From: Paractinoplanes toevensis
GTDB lineage: Bacteria > Actinomycetota > Actinomycetes > Mycobacteriales > Micromonosporaceae
Reading direction: 5' to 3'
DNA length: 64,000 bases
Assembly (NCBI RefSeq): GCF_018332695.1
Contig: NZ_BOQN01000143.1
Span: 1 to 64,000 of the forward strand
Part shown: positions 35,809-42,388 of the stretch, piece after piece
Numbering within the stretch: position 1 is the stretch's first letter
How the letters are laid out: every line of letters begins with the position of its first letter
Made by a program: the position numbers and the translations under genes
The notes under the pieces: generated by a model
Told to the model about the DNA's origin: nothing
Database searches by the model: none
The model's input: the letters and a program-made list of their open reading frames with translations, nothing else

Positions 35809-36734
35809 AGCGGCTCCTCGTCGCGAGATGCGACCACTGTTATGTGGTCACTGTCGGGCTCCACGTCGGTCTTGTAAATCGACCATCCGGCTTTTTCGAG
35901 TAAGCCCACGAATTCTCCGGGATCGAAACGCCGTGATACGAAACACCGGAAGCTGTAGCCGCGCGGCAATCGAAGAAAACCCAGGTGGGCATCTTTTCGC
36001 AAGGTTACCTCACCGACGAATATCCCGTCCTGATAGGCGATCGACAGATCGAGGTCACTCGCGTTCATTCCCACCGCAAGCATGGGCTCCAGGGCAGCCC
36101 GACGAAATTCATCGGTGCGATATGCCGACATTGATGAATTGATCGCGCCGGAATTCGGCCGTAAGAATGCGCTCGTCAGAAGAAGGTCGCCGGGGTGGAG
36201 CATGCGGGCAATGTTCCGCAACCCGTGCAAGGGATTCTCGAAATTGCCGAGAGTGCCCCCGACCAGGCAGACCAGGACCGGACCGGCCGCCGGCCGCCAT
36301 TGCTCGATCACCGGAGCCGGGCTGCTCTCGGCATCCCACTGCGCGGTGTCGATCGCGAGGTCGCCCTCGAATCGGTCGTCGAGCGTGCGCCGCGAGATGT
36401 CCAGCAGGGTCGAGCTGAAGTCGACACCCAGATAGCGCCGGATCGGCAGGCCCTTCGCGCGGAGCGCAGCCAGAAGCGCGGCGCTGTGCTCGCCGTTGCC
36501 GGGCCCGATCTCGGCGAGATCCGCGACGGTCGGATCGCAGCAGCGGGATCGGAGGAACGCGTCGGATTCACGCTCGGCGGATGCCATCATCCCGGCATAG
36601 TCGTCGGTCCGGGCGTATCGATCGTGGGTATACGCCGCGCTGCCCACGTAGGCGAACTTCAGCGGAACCTGGCCCGCGGCGATCGACCTCAGCAGTGTGT
36701 GGCGGTGCAGGACGTTCTCGTCGTGTACGGACAT
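35805..36734 (-). CDS. EgtD-like SAM-dependent methyltransferase
   Basis: A 309-residue class I methyltransferase related to histidine-specific EgtD (family-level resemblance). Motif I is DLAEIGPGNGEHS (72-84), motif II YLGVDFSSTLLD, and CLVGGTLGNFENPLHGLRNI matches the EgtD-type G-S-x-GN block, with LHPGDLLLTSAFL after it. EgtD trimethylates histidine; no ergothioneine genes accompany this one, so another amine or a nucleotide/peptide is possible. The ATG at 36734 is used; an in-frame ATG at 36881 would add ~49 residues lacking family similarity. The stop overlaps the next methyltransferase start (ATGA). Confidence 0.8.
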   Translation of the reverse strand: MSVHDENVLHRHTLLRSIAAGQVPLKFAYVGSAAYTHDRYARTDDYAGMMASAERESDAFLRSRCCDPTVADLAEIGPGNGEHSAALLAALRAKGLPIRRYLGVDFSSTLLDISRRTLDDRFEGDLAIDTAQWDAESSPAPVIEQWRPAAGPVLVCLVGGTLGNFENPLHGLRNIARMLHPGDLLLTSAFLRPNSGAINSSMSAYRTDEFRRAALEPMLAVGMNASDLDLSIAYQDGIFVGEVTLRKDAHLGFLRLPRGYSFRCFVSRRFDPGEFVGLLEKAGWSIYKTDVEPDSDHITVVASRDEEPL

Positions 36735-36976
36735 GGTCGATGTCGCCCTTGGTAACCGAGGATTCGGCACCGGGCCACTCCCTCTGATCGAATCGTCCGG
36801 GCAGTACGTTTCCACCACGACAGAACCGTCGCAGGAAGTTAGCCGGAACACATCGGCCGTTCGCATCGCATCGATGGACATCTCTTTATCTCTGGCTGAA
36901 GAACGGGTAGCCAGCGGTCCACCCGCGGCAACCTGCGGGTCTGTGGCGGCCGACCGAACGATGTAACCGGATCGGG

Positions 36977-37507
36977 TCACGCGCGGGCCGCGCACACCGC
37001 ACATCGGTCCCGATCGGTCCAGTCCGGCCGGTGCAGATCTTCCGGGGCGAGGCTCGGTTCGTGCAGGTCCTCCCGCACGGCCATGCGAAATCGCCACAGG
37101 GCGTCGGCGAACGAGTGATAGGCGTCGTGATACTCCACCGAGTCGAGTTCCGCGCCCGCTCGCACCGCGTCGCGGACGTCCACCAGCCGGTGAAAGGCGA
37201 CCTCGCCGGCCACCACGATCGGTCCGGATCCGGACAGGAGCAGCTGTTCCCGCGCCACGTACGTGGCATTCATCGCCTCGCCGACGGCGGTGCGGAGCTC
37301 CGTCGCCGCCAGACGCCGAGCCGCTACTGAGCGTAGTGCACCGAGCGCCTCGGTCAACGTGACGGTGAAGGCCACGCAGTACTTCCGGCGCTCGGTGCCG
37401 AGGTCGCGGCCCCGCTGCTGACGATCGCGGCGTACGTCCGCCAGCAGCGTGCCGGAAAGGGCGATCACCGCACCGATTGCCGCACTGGGCAATGCTTCCC
37501 AAGCCAT
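36977..37507 (-). CDS. Membrane-anchored hypothetical protein
   Basis: A 176-residue protein with one N-terminal membrane helix (ALPSAAIGAVIALSGTLLAD, ~5-24) followed by a basic stop-transfer segment (VRRDRQQRGRDLGTERRK) and a helical cytoplasmic domain. A CAVC pair ends the protein (DRDRCAVCAARA). I do not recognise a family with known function. It stands 242 bp upstream of the EgtD-like gene on the same strand, so it may be the first gene of the putative system or a neighbour. Confidence 0.7.
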   Translation of the reverse strand: MAWEALPSAAIGAVIALSGTLLADVRRDRQQRGRDLGTERRKYCVAFTVTLTEALGALRSVAARRLAATELRTAVGEAMNATYVAREQLLLSGSGPIVVAGEVAFHRLVDVRDAVRAGAELDSVEYHDAYHSFADALWRFRMAVREDLHEPSLAPEDLHRPDWTDRDRCAVCAARA

Positions 37508-37585
37508 GGCCGCATGTTGTCATGTCTTCCCAAGATTCGGGGGAAGCCTGTGGATAACCGGTGCTCGGCCGGATGGGGGCGTGGC

Positions 37586-38917
37586 TCAGGGCTGGATCGG
37601 CATGGTCACGCAATTGGTGACCGCCGGCCATCCGGCCAGCCGGTCATTGAGCCAGGCCACGGCCGTTCCCTGGTCGGCGAGCAGCGGTCCGAAGTGGTTC
37701 AGCAGCGGGTCGCCGACGCTCGGCAGCAGGATCGGGGCGTAGACGACATTGGCCCCCAGGCGGCACCAATCGACCGCCATCGTCCGGGCCTGGCCGTGCG
37801 GCACCAGGTTGTCGGCCACCCCGGTGGCCACCCGGACCACGCCGGTCGGCTTCCGGGCACCGATGAACTGCTGATCGATGAAGCTACGCAGGCTCGGTTC
37901 GGCCTCGATGACGTCGGCCAGCGACTGCCCGGTCCTCGTCCACGAGGTGCTGCGCTTGAAGGCGTACCCGAAGAGCGCATCCCCGACGCACATGGTGGAC
38001 AGGTCCTTCAGGGCCGCCTGGCCGGCGTCGCTGAGGTACCTGTCGGCAACCGCCTGAAGGTCCGGATCGGTCTGCAGGAACCCGTTCACCGACCAGCCCA
38101 GCGCGCCGACCAGCTCGGTGCCGTCGATCGCCTCGGTGACCTTCACCAGGTCGGCCGGCGGCGCCCCGGAGTAGGTGGCCTTCAGCGCGACGTCCGGGGC
38201 GTACGACGACTGGAGCTCCGCCGCCGAGGCGACCGCGCCGCCGCCCTGGCTGTACCCGTAGAGACCGACCACGGACTTGGCGGTGATCGAGGTGTTCGGG
38301 AGTGCCTTGGCGGCCCGGGCGGCGTCCAGCACCGCGTGCCCCTCGTCGACCCGGTTGACGTACGGGTGCAGCCGGTCCGTCGTTCCGAGGCCCGGATAGT
38401 CGGTCTGGACGACCGCGAGGCCCTTGGCGAGAAGCTGGTACATGGCCAGGATCTCGTAGCCGATCGACACCGTCGTCTGGCCGCCGTTCGCGCCCAGGAC
38501 CAGCGGATACTGCAGGGCCAGGGAGGTCGAGCACTGGTCACCCTGGCCCATCGTGCCGGGCGCCAGGACCACGAGCGGCCGTGAACCGGGCCCCGTCCAG
38601 TCCGCCGCCGGTTCGAGGTAGGCGCCGGTGACGGCGACCGGGTTCCCGTTCGAGTCGGTCGACCGGTACATGATCCGGGTGGCGCTGCCCGGCAGGCTGG
38701 AGTTGATGCCGGGCAGCGAGAGCGCCAGCGGCAGGGGCTCGGTGCGGACCAGCGCGCCGTTGGCCGTGGGCAGTGCGGCCGGCGGCGTGTAGAAGTCCGG
38801 GATGGTGACGCCGCGGGACGTCACGGCGGCCGCCGCCGGGGCGGCGGCTACGCCGAACCCCGCGATCGAGACGGCCAGGGCGAGCAGGGCGGCGGGGATT
38901 CGGGAGCGTACGGGCAT
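37586..38917 (-). CDS. Secreted lipase, LIP family
   Basis: A 443-residue exported alpha/beta hydrolase of the secretory-lipase family. Signal peptide ~1-31 (LLALAVSIAGFGVAAAPAAA). The nucleophile elbow is GLYGYSQGGGAVASAA; PLVVLAPGTMGQGDQCSTS holds the oxyanion region; acid and base candidates are in GVADNLVPHGQ and LLNHFGPLL. It hydrolyses lipids or esters outside the cell. A strong palindrome lies 44-61 bp upstream of the ATG and probably controls it. Confidence 0.9.
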   Translation of the reverse strand: MPVRSRIPAALLALAVSIAGFGVAAAPAAAAVTSRGVTIPDFYTPPAALPTANGALVRTEPLPLALSLPGINSSLPGSATRIMYRSTDSNGNPVAVTGAYLEPAADWTGPGSRPLVVLAPGTMGQGDQCSTSLALQYPLVLGANGGQTTVSIGYEILAMYQLLAKGLAVVQTDYPGLGTTDRLHPYVNRVDEGHAVLDAARAAKALPNTSITAKSVVGLYGYSQGGGAVASAAELQSSYAPDVALKATYSGAPPADLVKVTEAIDGTELVGALGWSVNGFLQTDPDLQAVADRYLSDAGQAALKDLSTMCVGDALFGYAFKRSTSWTRTGQSLADVIEAEPSLRSFIDQQFIGARKPTGVVRVATGVADNLVPHGQARTMAVDWCRLGANVVYAPILLPSVGDPLLNHFGPLLADQGTAVAWLNDRLAGWPAVTNCVTMPIQP

Positions 38918-38960
38918 GTCCAGCCTCCGTCGGCGGAACTGCGAGCCCGGTGATGGCCGC

Positions 38961-38978
38961 AGTTACCGGACGGTAACT
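38961..38978. promoter_or_regulatory. Palindrome AGTTACCG-GA-CGGTAACT upstream of lipase
   Basis: A perfect 8+8-bp inverted repeat with a 2-bp centre, 44 bp before the lipase ATG. The TTACCG/CGGTAA arms are typical of TetR-family sites controlling lipid genes in actinobacteria. No TetR gene adjoins, so the regulator would be elsewhere. Confidence 0.55.
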
Positions 38979-39011
38979 TCCCGAAACGAGACATTAAAGA
39001 TGGTCGAACTC

Positions 39012-39752
39012 TCACTCCGCCGTGGCGCACGCCTCCCCGTTGATGCTGCACGCGGTGGGTTTGCCGTCCACCAGGGTGGCACCGCGCACGTCGAAGACGA
39101 CCGTCACCGACGCGCCCGCGGCGACCTGGCGGGTCTCGGCGGTCGGGGTGAAGGTCCACACCGTGCCGGACTGCGCGACGGTGGCCCCGCTGACCGCCGC
39201 CAGCTGCAGGGTGGCCCGCGGCATGGTGATGGTCAGCTGCCAGCCGTCGGCCGTGCCCGGACCCTCGCCCGTCACGGCCACCTGCGCCCGGTAACCGAGC
39301 AGGCCGTCGGCGGCCGTGTAGACGGCGGCCAGTCGCGCCTCGCCGGCCGGGCTCGACGGAACCACCGAGGTGCCCTTCTCGGGCGAGCGGGACACGGCCG
39401 GCGCGGAGGACTTCGAGGGTGTGGGGCTGGTCGTCGTCGGCGTCGCCGACGACGGACGGACGGTCACCGAGGCCGGGGCGGCCGAGGTGGTGGGTGCGAG
39501 CGCGGCGATGCCGCCGCCCGGCGGCAGATCGGCCAGGCCATCCGGGGTACGCAGGACGGCGCTCACCAGCAGCGCGGTGCCACCGGCCGCGGCCAGCACC
39601 CCGGCGACCAGCCAGATGACGATGGCTCGGCCACGCCGGCGGCCACCCCCGGAACCGGGCAGGTTGGCGGTCTGCAAAGTCGTGGCCAGGCCCAGCATCG
39701 CGTCCAGCAGCACCACCATGGGGGAGCGGCGGGGCCGGGACGGCTGGCTCAT
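39012..39752 (-). CDS. Membrane-anchored CBM2-like protein in the conservon operon
   Basis: A 246-residue protein with a short cytoplasmic N-terminus (SQPSRPRRSPMVVLLDAMLG), one helix at ~45-67 (IVIWLVAGVLAAAGGTALLV), a Ser/Thr/Pro linker (TTTSPTPSKSSAPAVSRSPE) and an outer domain resembling the cellulose-binding CBM2/bacterial expansin-like sandwich (YRAQVAVTGEG, DGWQLTITMPRATL, SGTVWTFTPTAETRQVAAG). It takes the place where conservons usually encode the CvnD GTPase, 17 bp after cvnC. It may display a carbohydrate-sensing domain that signals through the conservon (inference). Confidence 0.75.
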   Translation of the reverse strand: MSQPSRPRRSPMVVLLDAMLGLATTLQTANLPGSGGGRRRGRAIVIWLVAGVLAAAGGTALLVSAVLRTPDGLADLPPGGGIAALAPTTSAAPASVTVRPSSATPTTTSPTPSKSSAPAVSRSPEKGTSVVPSSPAGEARLAAVYTAADGLLGYRAQVAVTGEGPGTADGWQLTITMPRATLQLAAVSGATVAQSGTVWTFTPTAETRQVAAGASVTVVFDVRGATLVDGKPTACSINGEACATAE

Positions 39753-39769
39753 CGGTGGGTCCTCCGGGT

Positions 39770-40141
39770 TCACAGGGCGTTGAGGCCGTTCAGCAGCTGC
39801 TGGAGCTGAAGCATGGTGGGCGCCTCGGCGGCGTCGCGGGAGCGGGGGACGGCGACCAGGCCGTCGTCGCGCAGGTCGCTGAGGAGCACCCGGACCGTGC
39901 CCAGCGGCAGGCCGAGGCGGGCCGCGATCTCGGACACCGACACCGGCTTCTCGGTGAGCTCCAGGATGGTTCGCTGCTCGTGCGACAGCTCGCCGCCCGG
40001 CTGGCTGCCGGGAACCCGCTGCACGATCGCGTTGAGCGTGAAGTCGCCCTGCGCGGCCTCGGTGCGGCCACCGGTGATCGCGTAGAGGCGGACCAGCGGC
40101 CCGGCCTCGGCGTCGTACCAGACGTCCTCGGTCGTCGTCAT
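39770..40141 (-). CDS. cvnC: DUF742 protein (CvnC)
   Basis: A 123-residue DUF742 protein. VRLYAITGGRTEAA is the family N-terminal block and the remainder is a winged-helix-like fold (ILELTEKPVSVSEIAARLGL, VRVLLSDLRDDGLVAV). In conservons CvnC works with CvnB and a GTPase at the membrane. The ATG overlaps the cvnB stop (ATGA). Confidence 0.92.
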   Translation of the reverse strand: MTTTEDVWYDAEAGPLVRLYAITGGRTEAAQGDFTLNAIVQRVPGSQPGGELSHEQRTILELTEKPVSVSEIAARLGLPLGTVRVLLSDLRDDGLVAVPRSRDAAEAPTMLQLQQLLNGLNAL

Positions 40142-40545
40142 GGTGTCTGAACCAGGTCGACCGAGGACAGTCGCAGGCTGAGCCGATCGGAGTACCAGGC
40201 GATCTTCTCCTGGGTGCCGACCAGATCGTTGACCGCGTCGAACAGCACCGCGAGCAGGGCGCCGGGCGCCACCGGAAGCACCACCAGCATGCGGAAGTCG
40301 GTCTCCACCAGCGTCTGGTCCACCCGATGGCCGCCGTTGTTGCGGTCGGCCGCCTCGGCGACGGCGTGCAGACCGGCCGCGACGGCGGACAGGTTGGTGG
40401 CCGACACCGGGTTGGTGGAGGCCGACATCGCCAGCTCCAGGCCGTCGGTGGACAGCAGGACGACACCCTCGGTGCCGGGCAGCGCCGCGGCCAGCTCGTT
40501 GAGGAGCGGAACGATTCCCGTCGCGGCGACGAAACTGTGGTTCAC
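40138..40545 (-). CDS. cvnB: Roadblock/LC7 protein (CvnB)
   Basis: A 135-residue Roadblock/LC7 domain protein (GTPase regulator fold): VVLLSTDGLELAMSA, LSAVAAGLHAVAEAA and LLVVLPVAPGALLAVLFDA are the family blocks. It is coupled by ATGA overlaps to both cvnA and cvnC. In other conservons it interacts with the Ras-like CvnD, which is absent here. Confidence 0.92.
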   Translation of the reverse strand: MNHSFVAATGIVPLLNELAAALPGTEGVVLLSTDGLELAMSASTNPVSATNLSAVAAGLHAVAEAADRNNGGHRVDQTLVETDFRMLVVLPVAPGALLAVLFDAVNDLVGTQEKIAWYSDRLSLRLSSVDLVQTP

Positions 40546-42308
40546 AATGCCTCCGTCTGTCGACTGCCCACCACGGGTAGATCTACGGTTGCCGAGTTCG
40601 CATCGCTCACCTCACCGAACCGTGCCCGCATTCGCTCGACCCGGTTGAGTGGCGGTGCGTCCGGTCCGGGCCCATCCTCCCCGGGATCGGCGACCAGCTC
40701 GCGGGGCAGAGTGACGGTGGCGGCCAGGCCGCCGGCCGTGCCCGGCTCGAGCCGTACGGTGATGTCGTGCCGGGCCGCGAACCGGCCGATCGCGTGGAAA
40801 CCCCACCAGAGGCCGTCCGCCGGCGGCTCCGGATCGGCCATCACTTCCTCGGCGGTCGCCAGGTCGAGATCGCTCATCCCGGGCCCCACGTCCGTGACGA
40901 CGAACGTGTAACCGCCATGGACGTCCCGGGCGCCGCTCACCCGCACCCGGGTGTCCGGCGAGGAGTAGGTGGTCGCGTTGTCGATCAGCTCGGCGAGCAG
41001 GTGCATGACGTCGGTGACCGCGTTGCCGGCCAGCGCGGCCGGCTCCACCTGGGTCGCGACCCGCGTGTAGTCGGCGACCTCGGCGGCCGCCCCGCGGGCC
41101 ACCTCGACCAGCGGCATCGGCCGCCGCCAGCGCCGCCCCGGGGTGCCGCCGGCCAGCGTGATGGCCTTCTCCACGTTGCGCCGGATCCGGGTGGCCAGAT
41201 TGTCGGCCCGGAACAGATCGCCCAGGGTGTCGTCGTCGGACTGCCGGCGCTCCATGGCGTCGAGCAGCCGCAACTGCCGGTGCACCAGACGCTGACTGCG
41301 CCGGTGCAGGTCCAGCAGCAGTTCCTGGCGGGCCTGGCCGGCGTCGGGCCGGGCGTCCGGCGCGGCGGCCGGTGAGCGCCGGTCCGGCCCGCTCCGGCGG
41401 GCCAGCAGGAACACACCGATCACCGCGACCAGCCCGACGCCCGCGATCAGCCCGGCATAGACGATGGCCGCGACCGTGCCCGAGGTCGCCGCCGTCATCC
41501 GCTGGTCGGCCGCGGTCTCGGCGGCGCGCAGGCGGGCGATGGCCGGGTCGGCCACCGCGGTCCACGCCGCCCCGGTGACCACGGCCCCGTCGGAGGCCAG
41601 GAGTCGCTGCTCCACACCCGCCAGCTGCCGGTAACGCGCCGGGTCGGTGCTCGCGGCGGTGGCGGGATCGGCGCCGGCGTCGGCCAGGCGGGCCTGGCGA
41701 ACGCCGATCAGCGTGCCGACCAGCAACCGGTCGGCGTCGGTGACCCCGGCGGTCGTCGCCAGCGCGCCGGTCAGCAGAGCGTCCTCCTCGGCCAGGGCCT
41801 CCCGGGCCCGGCCGAGCGCGGCCAGCGTGTCGCCGGCCGGCAACCACGGCGCACCCAGACCGGCCTCGATGACCCGGGTGTAACCGGTGACGATCTCGGC
41901 CCGCCCGGAATCGCCGGCGTCCACGTCGGAGCGCAGCCGGCCCAGACCGTCGAGCCGGCGCTGCAACTCGTCCGCCGAGCGAGCCGCGTCGGCCGTAATC
42001 AGGCGGTTCCGCCAGCCCGTCCGGGTCGCGTCCAGCGCCGCCCGGGCCCGATCGGTCCGGACCCGCTGCTCGGCCAGCCGCGCGGTGTCGACATCGGGCC
42101 GGAACGCCGCGGACAGCCGGCGCTCGGCCTGCAACTCGACCACCACACCGTCCACCGCGTGCCCGAACCGGTCGGCGGTGCCGCGCTCCCGGATCAGGTC
42201 GGCGGCCGCGCTCACCGCCGGTCCGGCGGCGGCCAGCCACAACAGCACGAGCAGGATGAGGCCCACGCCCAGGCGCGGGTCGACCCGCCACCGCAGCCAC
42301 CGGCTCAT
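40542..42308 (-). CDS. cvnA: Conservon sensor kinase-like protein (CvnA)
   Basis: A 588-residue membrane protein. Helices at ~10-33 (LGVGLILLVLLWLAAAGPAV) and ~278-300 (VAAIVYAGLIAGVGLVAVIG) enclose an extracytoplasmic helical sensor of the nitrate/nitrite-sensing type. The cytoplasmic part has a helical region (LFRADNLATRIRRN) and a GHKL ATPase (LAELIDNATTYSSPDTRVRV; VTDVGPGMSDLDL; GLWWGFHAIGRFAARHDI). A canonical phosphorylatable histidine is not evident. The ATG at 42308 has GAGGA seven bases upstream and overlaps the preceding 27-codon ORF stop. Confidence 0.9.
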   Translation of the reverse strand: MSRWLRWRVDPRLGVGLILLVLLWLAAAGPAVSAAADLIRERGTADRFGHAVDGVVVELQAERRLSAAFRPDVDTARLAEQRVRTDRARAALDATRTGWRNRLITADAARSADELQRRLDGLGRLRSDVDAGDSGRAEIVTGYTRVIEAGLGAPWLPAGDTLAALGRAREALAEEDALLTGALATTAGVTDADRLLVGTLIGVRQARLADAGADPATAASTDPARYRQLAGVEQRLLASDGAVVTGAAWTAVADPAIARLRAAETAADQRMTAATSGTVAAIVYAGLIAGVGLVAVIGVFLLARRSGPDRRSPAAAPDARPDAGQARQELLLDLHRRSQRLVHRQLRLLDAMERRQSDDDTLGDLFRADNLATRIRRNVEKAITLAGGTPGRRWRRPMPLVEVARGAAAEVADYTRVATQVEPAALAGNAVTDVMHLLAELIDNATTYSSPDTRVRVSGARDVHGGYTFVVTDVGPGMSDLDLATAEEVMADPEPPADGLWWGFHAIGRFAARHDITVRLEPGTAGGLAATVTLPRELVADPGEDGPGPDAPPLNRVERMRARFGEVSDANSATVDLPVVGSRQTEAL

Positions 42309-42388
42309 GCCAGGTCCTCGCTTCGCTCCGACCTGCCACGAGCAAATTCCGCACTGAGCTTGCTGATGCGCTCGCTTCGCTCGCTCAT
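42305..42388 (-). CDS. 27-aa coupling ORF with SERSE repeats
   Basis: A 27-residue ORF beginning MSERSERISKLSAEF and ending GRSERSEDLA. Its ATG overlaps the LuxR gene stop by ATGA, and its own stop overlaps the cvnA ATG by ATGA, so it fills the gap exactly. The DNA carries two copies of GAGCGAAGCGAG, a repeat that encodes SERSE. It may relay ribosomes across the gap rather than make a working peptide, or be a domesticated repeat element. Confidence 0.55.
   Translation of the reverse strand: MSERSERISKLSAEFARGRSERSEDLA

Noticed and set aside
42369..42388. GAGCGAAGCGAG repeats as a possible mobile element or attachment site
   Set aside because: No transposase, terminal repeats or target duplication; better explained by the in-frame coupling ORF.
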